NCBI RefSeq assembly: GCF_003048535.1
Contig: NZ_PIRQ01000002.1
Location: 62,001 to 126,000 of the forward strand
DNA length: 64,000 bases
Source of the DNA: Campylobacter concisus
GTDB taxonomy: Bacteria > Campylobacterota > Campylobacteria > Campylobacterales > Campylobacteraceae
Direction of reading: 5' to 3'
Shown here: positions 10,403 to 19,752 of the stretch, one piece after another
How positions within the stretch are numbered: position 1 is the stretch's first letter
Layout of the letters: the number at the start of each line of letters is the position of its first letter
Notes under the pieces: model-generated
The model's input: only the letters and a program-made list of their open reading frames with translations
What the model was told of the DNA's origin: nothing
Databases searched by the model: none
Made by a program: the position numbers and the translations under genes

Positions 10403-11331
10403 TTCTTATCTCCTTTGTCGTTTGAGACTGGATTTGTAAAGAAAAACTCATAAGGATTATCTTCGAGTCTTTGGAGCGCACCTCTAAACTCACGAAGCGT
10501 CTTATCAAATCCATTTAAAAAATCACTCGCTTCTCTTAATAACGGCCCAACCGTATTTCTAAGGTCGTACTCGCCATCTTTTGCTTTTTCGGTGATAAGT
10601 TCTTGCAACGAATTATATCCAGTAATAGCCGAATTTGCCGATACAAAAACTTGGTTTGCATTTGAAATTAGCCTATTTAAATTTTTAGCAAGCTCTTTTG
10701 TATCAGTTTTGTTTAAGTTATCTGTGAAATTTTTTACATTTTTTACAATACTGTCAATCTCGCTCAACCCCTCTTCGTCAGTTAAAACTTGTGTAAATTT
10801 ATCGATATTTTTAAGGATCGATTCTACGTGAGCGATATTTTCAGGAGAGAAAAAGTTATCAACCTTGTCAAGGGTTTGATTTATCTTCAAGGTGATGTTT
10901 TCTGCATTGTTTCCAAGTTTTGAAAATAAGCTCTCTTCAATCTGCAAGACAGGCTTTTGATCTGGTGAAAAATCCTTTGTGCCACGGCTTATATTTATGC
11001 TTGCCACGCCACTAATAGCCTGAACTTCGATGCTTGCTATGCTATCAGCCTTGATAGGCAGATCTTCTCTTATCTTCATTGTGATGTTTATAAGAGCGTT
11101 TTTATCATCGACAAAATTTATATCACTAACACTTCCAGCTGGCACACCGATAAATTTAACCGTAGAATCGACCTTTAATCCACTTGGCAGCTCGGTTGTG
11201 TGGATGTAGTACTCTTTAAAATCAACCTTTGTATTATTTTTACTAGTCATCCACCAGATAAATATCGCAAATGCTGTAAGGCAAGCCATAAAAAACATAC
11301 CGACAATAGTATAAGAATTTCTATTTTCCAT
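10399..11331 (-). CDS. mlaD: MlaD-type MCE-domain substrate-binding protein
   Basis: The 310-residue protein has one N-terminal transmembrane helix (about 9-27, GMFFMACLTAFAIFIWWM). A periplasmic MCE domain of about 100 residues follows (YYIHTTELPSGLKVDSTVKFIGVPAGSV), then a long helical tail with asparagine-rich coiled-coil character. MCE proteins form hexameric rings that shuttle phospholipids between the two membranes. It abuts the mlaF start and overlaps the lipoprotein gene. The single MCE domain and neighbours fit an Mla-like system. Substrate direction cannot be read from sequence. Confidence 0.9.
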   Translation of the reverse strand: MENRNSYTIVGMFFMACLTAFAIFIWWMTSKNNTKVDFKEYYIHTTELPSGLKVDSTVKFIGVPAGSVSDINFVDDKNALINITMKIREDLPIKADSIASIEVQAISGVASINISRGTKDFSPDQKPVLQIEESLFSKLGNNAENITLKINQTLDKVDNFFSPENIAHVESILKNIDKFTQVLTDEEGLSEIDSIVKNVKNFTDNLNKTDTKELAKNLNRLISNANQVFVSANSAITGYNSLQELITEKAKDGEYDLRNTVGPLLREASDFLNGFDKTLREFRGALQRLEDNPYEFFFTNPVSNDKGDKK

Positions 11332-12084
11332 CTACTTTTTCCTCATTTTAAATAGCTCTTCAAGTGGGTTGTTTTTAAGATATTCAAGCTCTTTTATATT
11401 TCCCTCAAAGGCTATTTTTTTATTATCTATTATCAAAAATCTATCCAAAATATCAAAGATACTATCAGCATCATGAGTCACCATGACAACGGTCACGCCG
11501 ATGCTATCACGAAGCTCTTTTATGAGTGCATCCATCTGGCGTGAGCTAACAGGATCGAGGCCACTATTTGGCTCATCTAAAAATAGCACCCTTGGGCTTA
11601 GCACCAAGGCTCTTGCTAGCGCAGCACGCTTTTTCATACCACCACTTAGCTCGCTTGGATAAAGCATCGAGACCTCTTTTTTAAGCCCCACTTTTTGTAT
11701 CCAAAACATCGCTATCTCATCGATCTGACGCTTGTTAAATTTAGAGTACTCATGAAGCAAAACGCCCACATTGTCAAGGATCGTCATTGAGCTATAAAGT
11801 GCTCCAAACTGAAACATCGTCCCACTTTTTAGTTTTATATCTTGCTGCTCCTCTTGACTACTTTTCCACATATTAACACCGTCAAAAAATATATCGCCCT
11901 CGCTTGGCTTTTTTAGATATATCATCGTCTTCATAAGCGTCGTTTTACCAGCACCACTGCCACCTAAAAAGCCATAAATTTCAGCCTCTTTTACGCTCCA
12001 GCTCACGTTATCGTGCATTATCTTATCGCCATAACTTGTCGTTATGTTTTTCCCAACTATTATCTCGTTCATATCTTTAGCCAC
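11332..12084 (-). CDS. mlaF: Mla-type ABC transporter ATPase (IamA-like)
   Basis: This is the cytoplasmic ATPase of the lipid ABC transporter. The 250 residues show Walker A GGSGAGKT (41-48), the signature LSGGMKKRAALARAL, Walker B VLFLDEPNSGLD and the H-loop MVTHDADS. The MKKR variant in the signature is typical of MlaF. It overlaps the permease gene by 16 bases. In C. jejuni the equivalent pair is known as iamA/iamB, named from an invasion-associated locus; that link is from memory and does not prove a role in invasion here. Confidence 0.93.
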   Translation of the reverse strand: MAKDMNEIIVGKNITTSYGDKIMHDNVSWSVKEAEIYGFLGGSGAGKTTLMKTMIYLKKPSEGDIFFDGVNMWKSSQEEQQDIKLKSGTMFQFGALYSSMTILDNVGVLLHEYSKFNKRQIDEIAMFWIQKVGLKKEVSMLYPSELSGGMKKRAALARALVLSPRVLFLDEPNSGLDPVSSRQMDALIKELRDSIGVTVVMVTHDADSIFDILDRFLIIDNKKIAFEGNIKELEYLKNNPLEELFKMRKK

Positions 12085-13175
12085 ATAAAAATTATCGCGA
12101 AAAACGCATCAAGCGCGATGACCCAAAATATCGCATTTACAACGCTAACTGTTGTCATTGCTCCAAGGCTTTGAGCGTTTTGACTCACACCAAATCCCCT
12201 CATACAGCCAATGATCGCTATTACCGCACCAAAAAATGGAGCCTTTATCATACCAACAGCAAAGTGCCTAAGCTCAACCATCTCGCGAAATCTATTTAGA
12301 TAGTCGCTAAAGCTGATATCAAGTATCGTTTGGCAAATGATCATCTGTCCTAAGATGCTTATCGCGTCAGCTATAAAGATAATAACAGGCACACAAAGCA
12401 CCATGGCGATGATGCGCGGCAGCACTAAGAAGTTAAAAGGCTCAAAGCCCATCGTCTTCATCGCGTCTATCTCCTCAGTTAGCTTCATAGCGCCAATTTG
12501 CGCTGTAAAGCTAGAAGCCGACCTGCCTGCGATGACAATAGCAGCGATGAGTGGGGCCACCTCTCTAAGCGTTAGCATACCCATGATCTCAACTATAAAT
12601 ATACTTGCCCCAAAACTTGCAAGCATCGCACTGCCAAGATAGGCAAGCACAACGCCTATCAAAAAAGCGGTGAGTGATACGATAAAAACAGCATTTACAC
12701 CACCATCTTTTATATAGTTGCTAAATTCTCTAAATCTAAGACTAGCTGGATTAAATAAAATTTTTACGCTTTTTATCAAAAATTCGCCCAAAAACGTCCC
12801 AAACTCAGCTAAATTTACAAAACCTTCACAAATTTTTTCACCAAGTCGTGAGAAAAAATTTAGACTATTATGCGGTGGTGTGTAATCAAAATCGATCTTT
12901 TCATCATTTAAAAGATCGCCCATCGCTCTTATCTTCTCGTCATTTGTGATGATCTCAAATTTCTTACCATTTAGTGCATTTCTTAAAAGTATCAAAACAG
13001 CGTAATCAATGCTTTTTAGCTCACTAAAGTCAAATTTAACATTGCCGTTAAGTTTTTGGATTTTTTTAAAAATGCTTTGTAATTTTTTTGCATCTTTATA
13101 GCTAAACTCACCTATAAATTTTATAGTCTGAGCGCCATTTGCCACTACAAAAATGACATCATTTTTCTTTTGCAA
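12069..13175 (-). CDS. mlaE: Mla-type permease with N-terminal STAS-like domain (IamB-like)
   Basis: The 368-residue protein joins two parts. Residues 1 to about 100 resemble a STAS/MlaB domain (KFIGEFSYKDAKKL...FDFSELKSIDYAVLILLRNAL). Residues about 110-368 form an MlaE permease with GGVNAVFIVSLTAFLIGVVL, the conserved ...TAQIGAMKLTEEIDAM... coupling loop, and PRIIAMVLCVPVI. In E. coli MlaB is a separate protein; here it appears fused to MlaE. It is the first gene of the minus-strand operon and is divergent from tgt with 79 bases between them, where its promoter should lie. Confidence 0.92.
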   Translation of the reverse strand: MQKKNDVIFVVANGAQTIKFIGEFSYKDAKKLQSIFKKIQKLNGNVKFDFSELKSIDYAVLILLRNALNGKKFEIITNDEKIRAMGDLLNDEKIDFDYTPPHNSLNFFSRLGEKICEGFVNLAEFGTFLGEFLIKSVKILFNPASLRFREFSNYIKDGGVNAVFIVSLTAFLIGVVLAYLGSAMLASFGASIFIVEIMGMLTLREVAPLIAAIVIAGRSASSFTAQIGAMKLTEEIDAMKTMGFEPFNFLVLPRIIAMVLCVPVIIFIADAISILGQMIICQTILDISFSDYLNRFREMVELRHFAVGMIKAPFFGAVIAIIGCMRGFGVSQNAQSLGAMTTVSVVNAIFWVIALDAFFAIIFMWLKI

Positions 13176-13221
13176 AAAGTTCCTTTGCCTTAAAATTTCT
13201 AGATTATATTATAAATTTTGT

Positions 13222-13227
13222 TAAAAT
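13222..13227 (+). promoter_or_regulatory. Probable -10 element for tgt
   Basis: TAAAAT preceded by TTTTGT lies 28 bases before the tgt start, in the 79-base gap between the divergent mlaE and tgt genes. Campylobacter sigma-70 promoters usually have a T-rich stretch before the -10 and no strong -35, which is what is seen here. Confidence 0.4.
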
Positions 13228-13254
13228 AGAAAATCAAAAAATTTAAGGATTTAG

Positions 13255-14385
13255 ATGAAATTTGAAGTTATAAAAAAAGATGGAAATGCAAGGCGTGGTA
13301 TCCTAACAACTGCCCACAGCGTGATACAAACGCCAGTTTTCATGCCAGTTGGCACGGTTGGCGCGGTTAAAAGCTTAGACGCCTTTGATATGAGTGAAAT
13401 TTTAGACGCAAAGATAATTTTAGCAAACACATATCATATGTACTTGCGCCCTGGTGGCAAGGTCGTGCGTGAGTTTGGCGGACTTCATGGATTTTCTAAG
13501 TTTGAGCGCTCGTTTTTAACAGATAGCGGCGGATTTCAGGCATTTTCACTTAGATCAAACACCAAAAATGATGATGGTGGGATAAAATTTAAAAGCCATA
13601 TCGACGGCAGCACGCACTATTTTACGCCAAGATCCGTCCTTGACACGCAGTACGATCTAGGCAGCGATATTATGATGATACTTGATGATCTGGTCGCCTT
13701 GCCTGCTGAGCCAAAAAGAATCGATCTAAGCATAAAACGAACGATAAAATGGGCAAAAGAGGCGATTGATTATCATAAATTTATGCAAAGCAAGGGCGTT
13801 GGCTTACAGCAAAATATCTTTGGCATCGTTCAAGGAGGCACCGATTATGAGGCACGTAAATTTTGCGCCGAAGCTTTAAATGAGCTGCCATTTGATGGCC
13901 TTGCAATAGGAGGACTAAGCGTTGGCGAGAGCAACGAGGCGATGTATGACACTGTTGAGGCGGTTATGCCATTTATGGATGAGCTAAGGCCGCGTTATCT
14001 AATGGGCGTTGGCACACCAGAAGATCTCGTGGAAAACGTGGAGCGAGGCGTTGATATGTTTGACTGCGTCATGCCAACAAGAAATGCAAGAAACGGCACG
14101 CTTTTTACTAGCTTTGGCAAGATAAATATAAAATCATCTAAATTTATAAACGATCACGTGCCGATAGACCCAGCCTGCCAGTGCTACACCTGCAAGCGCT
14201 ACTCCAGAGGCTATCTAAACCACCTTTTTAAGGCTAGAGAGCTCACGTTTTTTAGACTAGCAAGCCTTCATAACCTGCACTACTATCTAAATTTGATGGA
14301 AGAGATGAGAGAGGCGATAGAGGCTGGCGAATTTGCTAAATTTAAAAGAAATTTCTACGCAAAAAGGAGCACAGATGAGCTATAA
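13255..14385 (+). CDS. tgt: Queuine/preQ1 tRNA-guanine transglycosylase
   Basis: Tgt exchanges guanine at the wobble position (34) of Asp, Asn, His and Tyr tRNAs for the queuosine precursor preQ1. At 376 residues it has bacterial length. Visible are [10 protein letters not shown] with the catalytic aspartate near residue 91, the second catalytic aspartate in [16 protein letters not shown], the GGLSVGE loop, and the zinc site CQCYTC with a later histidine in LHNLHYY. An AAGGAT site precedes the ATG. The last codons overlap the start of the CorA-like gene by 11 bases. Confidence 0.96.
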   Translation: MKFEVIKKDGNARRGILTTAHSVIQTPVFMPVGTVGAVKSLDAFDMSEILDAKIILANTYHMYLRPGGKVVREFGGLHGFSKFERSFLTDSGGFQAFSLRSNTKNDDGGIKFKSHIDGSTHYFTPRSVLDTQYDLGSDIMMILDDLVALPAEPKRIDLSIKRTIKWAKEAIDYHKFMQSKGVGLQQNIFGIVQGGTDYEARKFCAEALNELPFDGLAIGGLSVGESNEAMYDTVEAVMPFMDELRPRYLMGVGTPEDLVENVERGVDMFDCVMPTRNARNGTLFTSFGKINIKSSKFINDHVPIDPACQCYTCKRYSRGYLNHLFKARELTFFRLASLHNLHYYLNLMEEMREAIEAGEFAKFKRNFYAKRSTDEL

Positions 14386-15073
14386 AAACGCACTTAGCGG
14401 ATATTTTTATGGAGATGAGTTTGACTACATAACACTCATCTCATTATCACAAAAGCAAGTTTTTAAATTTTTATTTAAAGATGGCAAAATTTACAAAGAA
14501 GATCTTGAACATGAATGCGACAAAAGCACATTTAAAGCAGCTATTAAGGGGATTTGTAACGAATATGCAAATAAAATTTTAGAGCATCGAGACGAGCTAA
14601 ACGAGTATGAGAAAATTTATGCTAGCCAGAAAAATTTTGAGAAATTTATAAAAAGACACCACTTTTTAAAGTATGAGATCAGAAAATTTCAAAATAGCAT
14701 TTCGCACTTTTACGAAGCACTTGCTATCTGCCAAAGTGAGCAACAAGGTCTTAAAAAAGAGCTTAAAAACAGCATCCACGAAGCAAGTGTCTTTAAAACC
14801 ATAGCCAACGAATACTCCTATAGGGTCGATGACATCTACTCATTTATACAAAGCGACAAAAACGACAAGATCAACAAAAATATCTACCTTTTAACGCTAC
14901 TTTCGGCGCTATTTTTACCAATAAATTTCATCACTGGCTTTTTTGGCATGAATACAAACGGTATGTTTTTAAGCTCATTTAAAGATGGCACATTGATAGT
15001 CTTTGCCTTTATAGCGATGCTTTGCGTGCTATTTTTTATATTTTATTACAGATCAAATAAGGATATTAGTTAA
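14375..15073 (+). CDS. CorA-like divalent metal cation transporter
   Basis: The 232-residue protein ends with two transmembrane helices at about 165-190 and 200-222. Between them is the CorA family signature [11 protein letters not shown] (the GMN motif). Upstream is a long helical cytoplasmic region. This C-terminal architecture is diagnostic of CorA/ZntB magnesium-type channels, although the protein is shorter than classical CorA (about 316 residues). The ATG at 14375 was chosen because AAAAAGGAG lies just before it; an in-frame start 42 bases earlier sits deep in tgt. It is probably co-transcribed with tgt. Confidence 0.85.
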   Translation: MSYKNALSGYFYGDEFDYITLISLSQKQVFKFLFKDGKIYKEDLEHECDKSTFKAAIKGICNEYANKILEHRDELNEYEKIYASQKNFEKFIKRHHFLKYEIRKFQNSISHFYEALAICQSEQQGLKKELKNSIHEASVFKTIANEYSYRVDDIYSFIQSDKNDKINKNIYLLTLLSALFLPINFITGFFGMNTNGMFLSSFKDGTLIVFAFIAMLCVLFFIFYYRSNKDIS

Positions 15074-15083
15074 ATTTATTTAT

Positions 15084-15113
15084 ACTTGGCAAGTCAAATT
15101 CGACCTGCCAAGT
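15084..15113. terminator. Stem-loop between corA-like gene and Clp relic
   Basis: ACTTGGCA at 15084-15091 pairs perfectly with TGCCAAGT at 15106-15113, with a further GTC/GAC inner pairing after one mismatch. It sits 10 bases after the CorA-like stop and 12 bases after the stop of the minus-strand relic. U-tracts are weak on both sides, so it may serve either strand. Confidence 0.55.
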
Positions 15114-15124
15114 AAATTTGAAGT

Positions 15125-15241
15125 TATTTTTTCTTAATGATGATCTTCTCGCCATCGCTATCGATGGTGATCTCATCGCCACTTTCAAGCTCATCTTTCA
15201 AGATCATATCAGCAATATTGTGATTTTTATATTTAACAAAT
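15125..15241 (-). pseudogene. Relic of the C-terminus of a Clp/Hsp100 (ClpB-like) ATPase
   Basis: Reading the minus strand from 15241 gives 38 sense codons before a TAA, containing NIADMILKDELESGDEITID and then SDGEKIIIKKK. This matches the style of the extreme C-terminus of ClpB-type chaperones (an ADMIL-like helix, then ESGD, then a short beta-hairpin ending in charged residues). An in-frame stop (TGA, 15242-15244) lies just before it and no upstream ATPase body is present, so only the tail remains. The flanking region is very AT-rich. Most likely it is the remains of a deleted or displaced clp gene. Family identity is from my recognition of the pattern only. Confidence 0.5.
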
Positions 15242-15429
15242 CATTCAACACTTTTTAAAAATATTTAAATAATTTTATTCTTGAAAATATATTTAGCATA
15301 ATAACTCTTTAAAATTTTAACAAACAACACTTAAAACATATCGCATTAAGAAATATCATAATACTTTAGAATTTATTTTTTGAAAAACTTAAAAACTATA
15401 TTATGTAGAATAGTAAAATTTAAGCATAA
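15242..15429. other. AT-rich spacer without a supported gene
   Basis: These 188 bases between the Clp relic and the rplS terminator are strongly AT-rich with several stop codons in every frame. I see no gene, tRNA or clear promoter here. It may be decayed coding sequence, since gaps of this length are rare in this window. Confidence 0.6.
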
Positions 15430-15463
15430 AAGAAAGAAATTTTGCCCTGAAATTCTCAGGACA
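15430..15463 (-). terminator. Rho-independent terminator after rplS
   Basis: On the minus strand TGTCCTGA, loop GAATT, TCAGGGCA forms an eight-pair stem (15443-15463, one G-U pair), followed by AAATTTCTTTCTTTT. It lies 10 bases after the rplS stop and closes the ffh-to-rplS operon. Confidence 0.7.
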
Positions 15464-15472
15464 AATGGAAGA

Positions 15473-15829
15473 CTATTTTCTAAGTTCGCGGATCTTAGCT
15501 GCTTTACCACGTAGTTCACGTAGATAGAATAGCTTAGCTCTTCTAACACGACCTTTTCTAAGAACCTTAATCTCTTCAATAGAGTCACTAAAGATTGGAA
15601 AAATTCTCTCAACACCAACACTATTAGCACCTATTTTTCTGATAATAAATGTTTCGCCAGTGCCGCTACCGCGTCTAGCTATACAAATACCTTCAAAATT
15701 TTGAATTCTTGTTTTGTCGCCCTCATGAATACGAGTAGCCACACGCAATGTATCACCTGCACGGAAGTCAGGAATATTCTTACTAGCAATTTGAGCATTT
15801 TCAAACGCTTCAATGTATTTATTTCTCAT
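15473..15829 (-). CDS. rplS: 50S ribosomal protein L19
   Basis: L19 sits at the 30S-50S interface. The 118-residue protein shows the family core [21 protein letters not shown], then [22 protein letters not shown] and [34 protein letters not shown]. Length is normal. An AAGGAAAA site precedes the ATG. It is the last gene after trmD (eight-base gap), the standard bacterial rpsP-rimM-trmD-rplS order. Confidence 0.98.
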   Translation of the reverse strand: MRNKYIEAFENAQIASKNIPDFRAGDTLRVATRIHEGDKTRIQNFEGICIARRGSGTGETFIIRKIGANSVGVERIFPIFSDSIEEIKVLRKGRVRRAKLFYLRELRGKAAKIRELRK

Positions 15830-15837
15830 GTTTTTCC

Positions 15838-16530
15838 TTATTTATGTGGCTTTAGCTTTTGATATAAATCAGGGCGAAAGTACCTTGTTTTGCAGTGAGC
15901 CATCTTATTTTTTAAAGTGTGGATTTTAGCATGGTTACCCTTTAAAAACTCTGAAACCACAAAGATTGATCTAAAATTATCAGGCTTTGTAAAAGATGGG
16001 GCTTCAAGCAAATTATCCTCAAAACTCTCAACTTCAAGACTCATATCATTTCCTAAAACTCCAGGTATATTTCTTGATATTGCATCACTCATACAAAGCG
16101 CAGGAAGCTCTCCGCCAGTTAAAACAAAATCGCCTATGCAAAAAACTTCATCTGCCCAAAGCTCAACAACTCGTTCATCAAGGCCTTCATATCTACTGCA
16201 AACAAAACAAATGTGATCTTTTTTAGAAAGCCTCTTTGCGTCATTTTGATTAAATTTTTTACCAGCTGGCGTTAAAAATATCACATGAATATTTTTATCT
16301 TTTTCTTTTAGAAATTTGATCGACTCATCCAAAGGCTGTGGAAACATCAAAAGCCCTGCTCCGCCTCCGATCATATAATCATCAACTTTATTATACTTAT
16401 CTTTAGTAAAATTTCTTGGATTTATAAAATCAATTTCAATAAATTTATTACCAATTGCACGTTTTAAAATAGAATCATAAAAATAAGGTTTAACTAAATT
16501 TTCAAAAAGTGTAATAAACGTAAATGTCAT
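15838..16530 (-). CDS. trmD: tRNA (guanine-N1)-methyltransferase
   Basis: TrmD methylates G37 of tRNAs with a G at position 36, preventing frameshifting. The 230-residue protein contains the SAM-binding trefoil-knot motifs: [30 protein letters not shown] [19 protein letters not shown], and [14 protein letters not shown]. The catalytic aspartate lies in the [16 protein letters not shown] region as expected. It overlaps the rimM stop by four bases, so the two are coupled. Confidence 0.97.
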   Translation of the reverse strand: MTFTFITLFENLVKPYFYDSILKRAIGNKFIEIDFINPRNFTKDKYNKVDDYMIGGGAGLLMFPQPLDESIKFLKEKDKNIHVIFLTPAGKKFNQNDAKRLSKKDHICFVCSRYEGLDERVVELWADEVFCIGDFVLTGGELPALCMSDAISRNIPGVLGNDMSLEVESFEDNLLEAPSFTKPDNFRSIFVVSEFLKGNHAKIHTLKNKMAHCKTRYFRPDLYQKLKPHK

Positions 16531-17057
16531 GAATTTTCTAAAATGGCTCTAGCACCTTTTACCAAAATCTCTTCATTGTATAAATTTACACTTATAATAA
16601 AATGCTCTAAATATGGAATGTAAAAATTCTTTGGTTTACCACCTAAGGTAAGCTCTTCATCAGTTTTTATGTATAAAAGTGAATTTGCAAAATTATCTTG
16701 AATATCTTCTACAATACCCAAAATTTTACCATTTTCTATAACTTTTAAGCCAATAATATCAAATTGAAAAAATTCATTTTTTTTTAATTTGCAGTTTTTT
16801 CTAGTGAGCTCTTTTGTGGTGTATATAGTTATATTTACAAGCGTTTTAGCAAGGTCTAAGTCATCAAAATTTTCAAACAACACCAGCTCTTTTTGTCTAT
16901 TGTAGTCTTTTATGGTCAGCTGATCATTGTTTTTATCAAAAAAGGTTGCACCTTTTTTAAACTGTTCTGGGAAGTCGCTCTTATTGTGAAGCTTTAAGTA
17001 GCCCTTTAAACCAACACATCTTCCGATGGTAGCGACTTCAACAATATCACTATTCAA
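16527..17057 (-). CDS. rimM: 16S rRNA processing protein RimM
   Basis: RimM assists maturation of the 3' domain of the 30S subunit. The 176-residue protein begins with [20 protein letters not shown], the usual G-x-x-G-L-x-G opening of the N-terminal beta-barrel. The C-terminal PRC-barrel-like half includes [11 protein letters not shown] and [15 protein letters not shown]. It overlaps khpA by eight bases and trmD by four bases, consistent with a single ribosome-assembly transcript. Confidence 0.94.
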   Translation of the reverse strand: MNSDIVEVATIGRCVGLKGYLKLHNKSDFPEQFKKGATFFDKNNDQLTIKDYNRQKELVLFENFDDLDLAKTLVNITIYTTKELTRKNCKLKKNEFFQFDIIGLKVIENGKILGIVEDIQDNFANSLLYIKTDEELTLGGKPKNFYIPYLEHFIISVNLYNEEILVKGARAILENS

Positions 17058-17292
17058 TAGCTTTTACCGTTACCCTATAACTTGTATTATCTTTGGCTTT
17101 ACAACCAATAATAACGGTCTTTATAGCATTTATCATTTTGCCATCTTTACCGATAAGTTTTCCTGTATCAATCTTATCAGCACTTATAATTATCTCAGCA
17201 AAATTTTCACCAAGTTCCTGGCGATCAACACTTACTTTATCAGGAAAATCAGCAATCAACTTGGCGTATTCGTATAAAAAATTTTTAACCAT
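17050..17292 (-). CDS. khpA: KH-domain RNA-binding protein KhpA
   Basis: The 80-residue protein is a single KH domain: VSVDRQELGENFAEIIISAD followed by the RNA-binding loop TGKLIGKDGKMINAIKTVI (G-x-x-G in IGKDGK). KhpA-type proteins bind many RNAs and are commonly found between rpsP and rimM, as here. Its ATG shares a base with the rpsP stop (TAATG arrangement). Length and gene position both fit. Confidence 0.94.
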   Translation of the reverse strand: MVKNFLYEYAKLIADFPDKVSVDRQELGENFAEIIISADKIDTGKLIGKDGKMINAIKTVIIGCKAKDNTSYRVTVKAIE

Positions 17293-17519
17293 TATTTTGT
17301 AATTTGCGCAACTCTATCGCTAAGTTTAGCACCAACGCTTTTCCAGTAATCTAATCTCTCTTTATTAAAATTTATAACATTTGGTTCAACCATAGGGTTG
17401 TAATAGCCAATACTTTCTATCCAGCCACTATCGCGTCTTTTTCTACTATCTGTAACAACTATACGATAAAAAGGTCTTTTTTTACGTCCCATTCTTGTTA
17501 GTCTTACTACTGTTGCCAT
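17292..17519 (-). CDS. rpsP: 30S ribosomal protein S16
   Basis: S16 is an early-assembly protein of the small subunit. The 75 residues include [40 protein letters not shown] and [19 protein letters not shown], matching the whole family. The start at 17519 has AGAGGAG upstream. An open frame extends 25 codons further 5' but is not like S16 and lacks a ribosome site. The gene lies 71 bases downstream of ffh. Confidence 0.98.
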   Translation of the reverse strand: MATVVRLTRMGRKKRPFYRIVVTDSRKRRDSGWIESIGYYNPMVEPNVINFNKERLDYWKSVGAKLSDRVAQITK

Positions 17520-17590
17520 ATTATATTCTCCTCTTGTTTTTAAATAAAGCTTAAATTTAGATAACAAATATCCAAATTTAAACCCTTTTA

Positions 17591-18931
17591 TCAAACAGGT
17601 CTTTTTAAATTTGCTTGAGAAAGCATATTTGCAAGTCCCTTTGCTCCACCTTTTCCTGAAAATTTCTTAGCAAGCTTTGAAGCATTTTCAAACTGCTTTA
17701 AAAAACGATTTACCTCTACTTGAGATAGTCCAGAACCAGCCGCCAAACGTCTTTTTCTACTATTATTCAAAAGTTCAGGATTTTCACGCTCTTTTTGCGT
17801 CATAGAGTTTATCATAGCCTTAATATGTAAAATTTCTTTTGAATTATCAAGATCTATATCTTTTATTTGATTTGCAATATTTGAAAGTCCAGGTATCATT
17901 CCCATTAATGACTTCATACTGCCAAGCTTTTTAACACTCTCCATTTGATCCAAAAAGTCATTAAAATTAAACTGACCTTTTTTTATCTTTTGATTTAGAC
18001 GTTTTGCCTCTTTTTCATCGATAATAGTCGATGTTTTTTCTACCAAAGTGGCCAAGTCACCCTCACCCATTATACGGCTTACAATGCGATCTGGTATAAA
18101 GCTCTCAATGTCAGCTACTTTCTCGCCAGTACCAACAAATCTAAGTGGAATATTTAGCTGTTTTGCGATGCTAATAGCTACTCCACCCTTTGAGTCGGAG
18201 TCAAATTTAGAAAGGATAACTCCAGAAATTCCCAAAATTTCATTAAAACTTGTAGCTGTTTTTACAGCATCTTGACCACTCATAGCGTCAGCTACGTAGA
18301 AAATTTCATGTGGATTTATCGCATTTTTTACATCTTTTATCTCTTGCATCAACTTTTCATCGATCGCAAGACGACCAGCGGTATCCACTAAAAGCACATC
18401 ATAAAGACCGCTTTTTGCTTTTTCTAGCGCCTCTTTTGCTACTTTTATAGGGTTGTTTTCATTTTCTATATAAAAAAGATCGATTTCATTTGCTTCGCAG
18501 AGCTGTCTTAGCTGCTCAACCGCCGCTAATCTTTGCAAGTCACAAGCCGCAACTAAAACTTTTTTCTTTCTTAGTTTTAGATAGTTTGCAAGCTTGATAG
18601 TTGTCGTTGTCTTACCGCTACCTTGCAAACCAGCCATCAAAACAATGGTCGGTGCAACTGGCGCATAGACAAAGCCTTGATTGCCAGGAGCTGTTAAAAT
18701 AGTCGTTAAATTTGACTTTATCGCATCCAAGAAATTCTTTTGACCAACGCCAGTTTGCTTTAGCTCGCTTTCAATAGATACAAGTAGATCTTTGGTGACT
18801 TTATGATGAACATCAGCTTTTAAAAGAGCTTTTTTAAGCACGTCAAGTGCGTTTTTTAGAGCTTTTTCGTCATCTACAAAACGTATCTTGCTAACAGCTA
18901 ATCTAAAAGACTCGCTAATTTGTTCGAACAC
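17591..18931 (-). CDS. ffh: Signal recognition particle protein Ffh
   Basis: Ffh binds 4.5S RNA and signal sequences to target membrane proteins. The 446 residues show the N domain, the GTPase G domain with [15 protein letters not shown] (from residue 101), [24 protein letters not shown] and [11 protein letters not shown] methionine-rich M domain follows ([14 protein letters not shown]...). The RNA-binding helix segment [25 protein letters not shown] is intact. It precedes rpsP. Confidence 0.98.
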   Translation of the reverse strand: MFEQISESFRLAVSKIRFVDDEKALKNALDVLKKALLKADVHHKVTKDLLVSIESELKQTGVGQKNFLDAIKSNLTTILTAPGNQGFVYAPVAPTIVLMAGLQGSGKTTTTIKLANYLKLRKKKVLVAACDLQRLAAVEQLRQLCEANEIDLFYIENENNPIKVAKEALEKAKSGLYDVLLVDTAGRLAIDEKLMQEIKDVKNAINPHEIFYVADAMSGQDAVKTATSFNEILGISGVILSKFDSDSKGGVAISIAKQLNIPLRFVGTGEKVADIESFIPDRIVSRIMGEGDLATLVEKTSTIIDEKEAKRLNQKIKKGQFNFNDFLDQMESVKKLGSMKSLMGMIPGLSNIANQIKDIDLDNSKEILHIKAMINSMTQKERENPELLNNSRKRRLAAGSGLSQVEVNRFLKQFENASKLAKKFSGKGGAKGLANMLSQANLKRPV

Positions 18932-18993
18932 TAATCACCTTTCTAAGTTGTTATTAAAGGGCGTATATTACTAAATAATTTCTTTATTGCTCT

Positions 18994-19752
18994 TTAAATT
19001 TCAAATTTATTAGATAGCTCAAATCCAAGAGAGTTAAATTCTCTTGGGATCGGCGCTTTAAATTTATAGTCTAAAAGAGCGATAGAATAGGCATGCAAGA
19101 ACATTCTATTTGCCCTATTTTTGCCATATTTCTCATCGCCAACGATAGGTAAATTTAAACTAGCCAAATGCACTCTTATCTGGTGCGTCCTGCCTGTTTT
19201 TATGGCAACTTTTACAAGCGTTTTTTTACCCACAACCATGAGCGGTGAAATTTCACTGATCGCCTCTTTGCCATCTTTTGATATCTTTGAAAAGGCGCCA
19301 TTTTTATTTTTTATCGTTAGGATCGGCTCATTTACGACCACCTCCTCGCTCATTATACCCCTAACTGCAGCCACGTAAATTTTATCAACCTTCATCTTTT
19401 TAAACTCATTTATCGCAAGGCTAGCAAATTCGTCATTTTTTACAAGAAGCAGCACCCCGCTCGTATCTTTATCGAGCCTGTGAAGGAGTGGAAATTTATA
19501 AATTTGACTGATTTTTTCGCTAGTTATGGCAGCAGGCTTATTGATGGCTATTAAATTTTCATCTTCAAAGATAATGCTTGGCTTTGGCATCTCCTCGACG
19601 CTAAATTTAGTATTTTCACTCATCAAAGCACGAGCTATCATTACCTTTTGCCCTTTGGCATAAACTAGACCGCTGTCAATTAGCTCCTTTGCCTCGTTGT
19701 TTGAGATATTTTTTTGTTTGGCTAAAATTTTATACGCTTTTTCTTCACTCAT
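18994..19752 (-). CDS. RluA-family RNA pseudouridine synthase
   Basis: The 252-residue enzyme has an N-terminal S4-like RNA-binding segment (residues 1-45, NISNNEAKELIDSGLVYAKG), then the catalytic core. The core includes HRLDKDTSGVLLLVKN with the catalytic aspartate near residue 95, TGRTHQIRVHLASLNLPIVGDEKYG, and a C-terminal FLHAYSIALLDYKF. It would isomerise uridines in rRNA or tRNA. Assignment to RluC, RluD or another subtype is not possible by eye. It overlaps waaA by four bases. Confidence 0.9.
   Translation of the reverse strand: MSEEKAYKILAKQKNISNNEAKELIDSGLVYAKGQKVMIARALMSENTKFSVEEMPKPSIIFEDENLIAINKPAAITSEKISQIYKFPLLHRLDKDTSGVLLLVKNDEFASLAINEFKKMKVDKIYVAAVRGIMSEEVVVNEPILTIKNKNGAFSKISKDGKEAISEISPLMVVGKKTLVKVAIKTGRTHQIRVHLASLNLPIVGDEKYGKNRANRMFLHAYSIALLDYKFKAPIPREFNSLGFELSNKFEI

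Noticed and set aside
15373..15630. Minus-strand open frame overlapping the end of rplS
   Set aside because: It overlaps the confidently identified rplS gene and its terminator in another frame, and the peptide shows no family features.
17292..17594. rpsP extended by 25 codons at its N-terminus
   Set aside because: The extra residues are unlike S16 and there is a good ribosome site at the internal ATG (17519).
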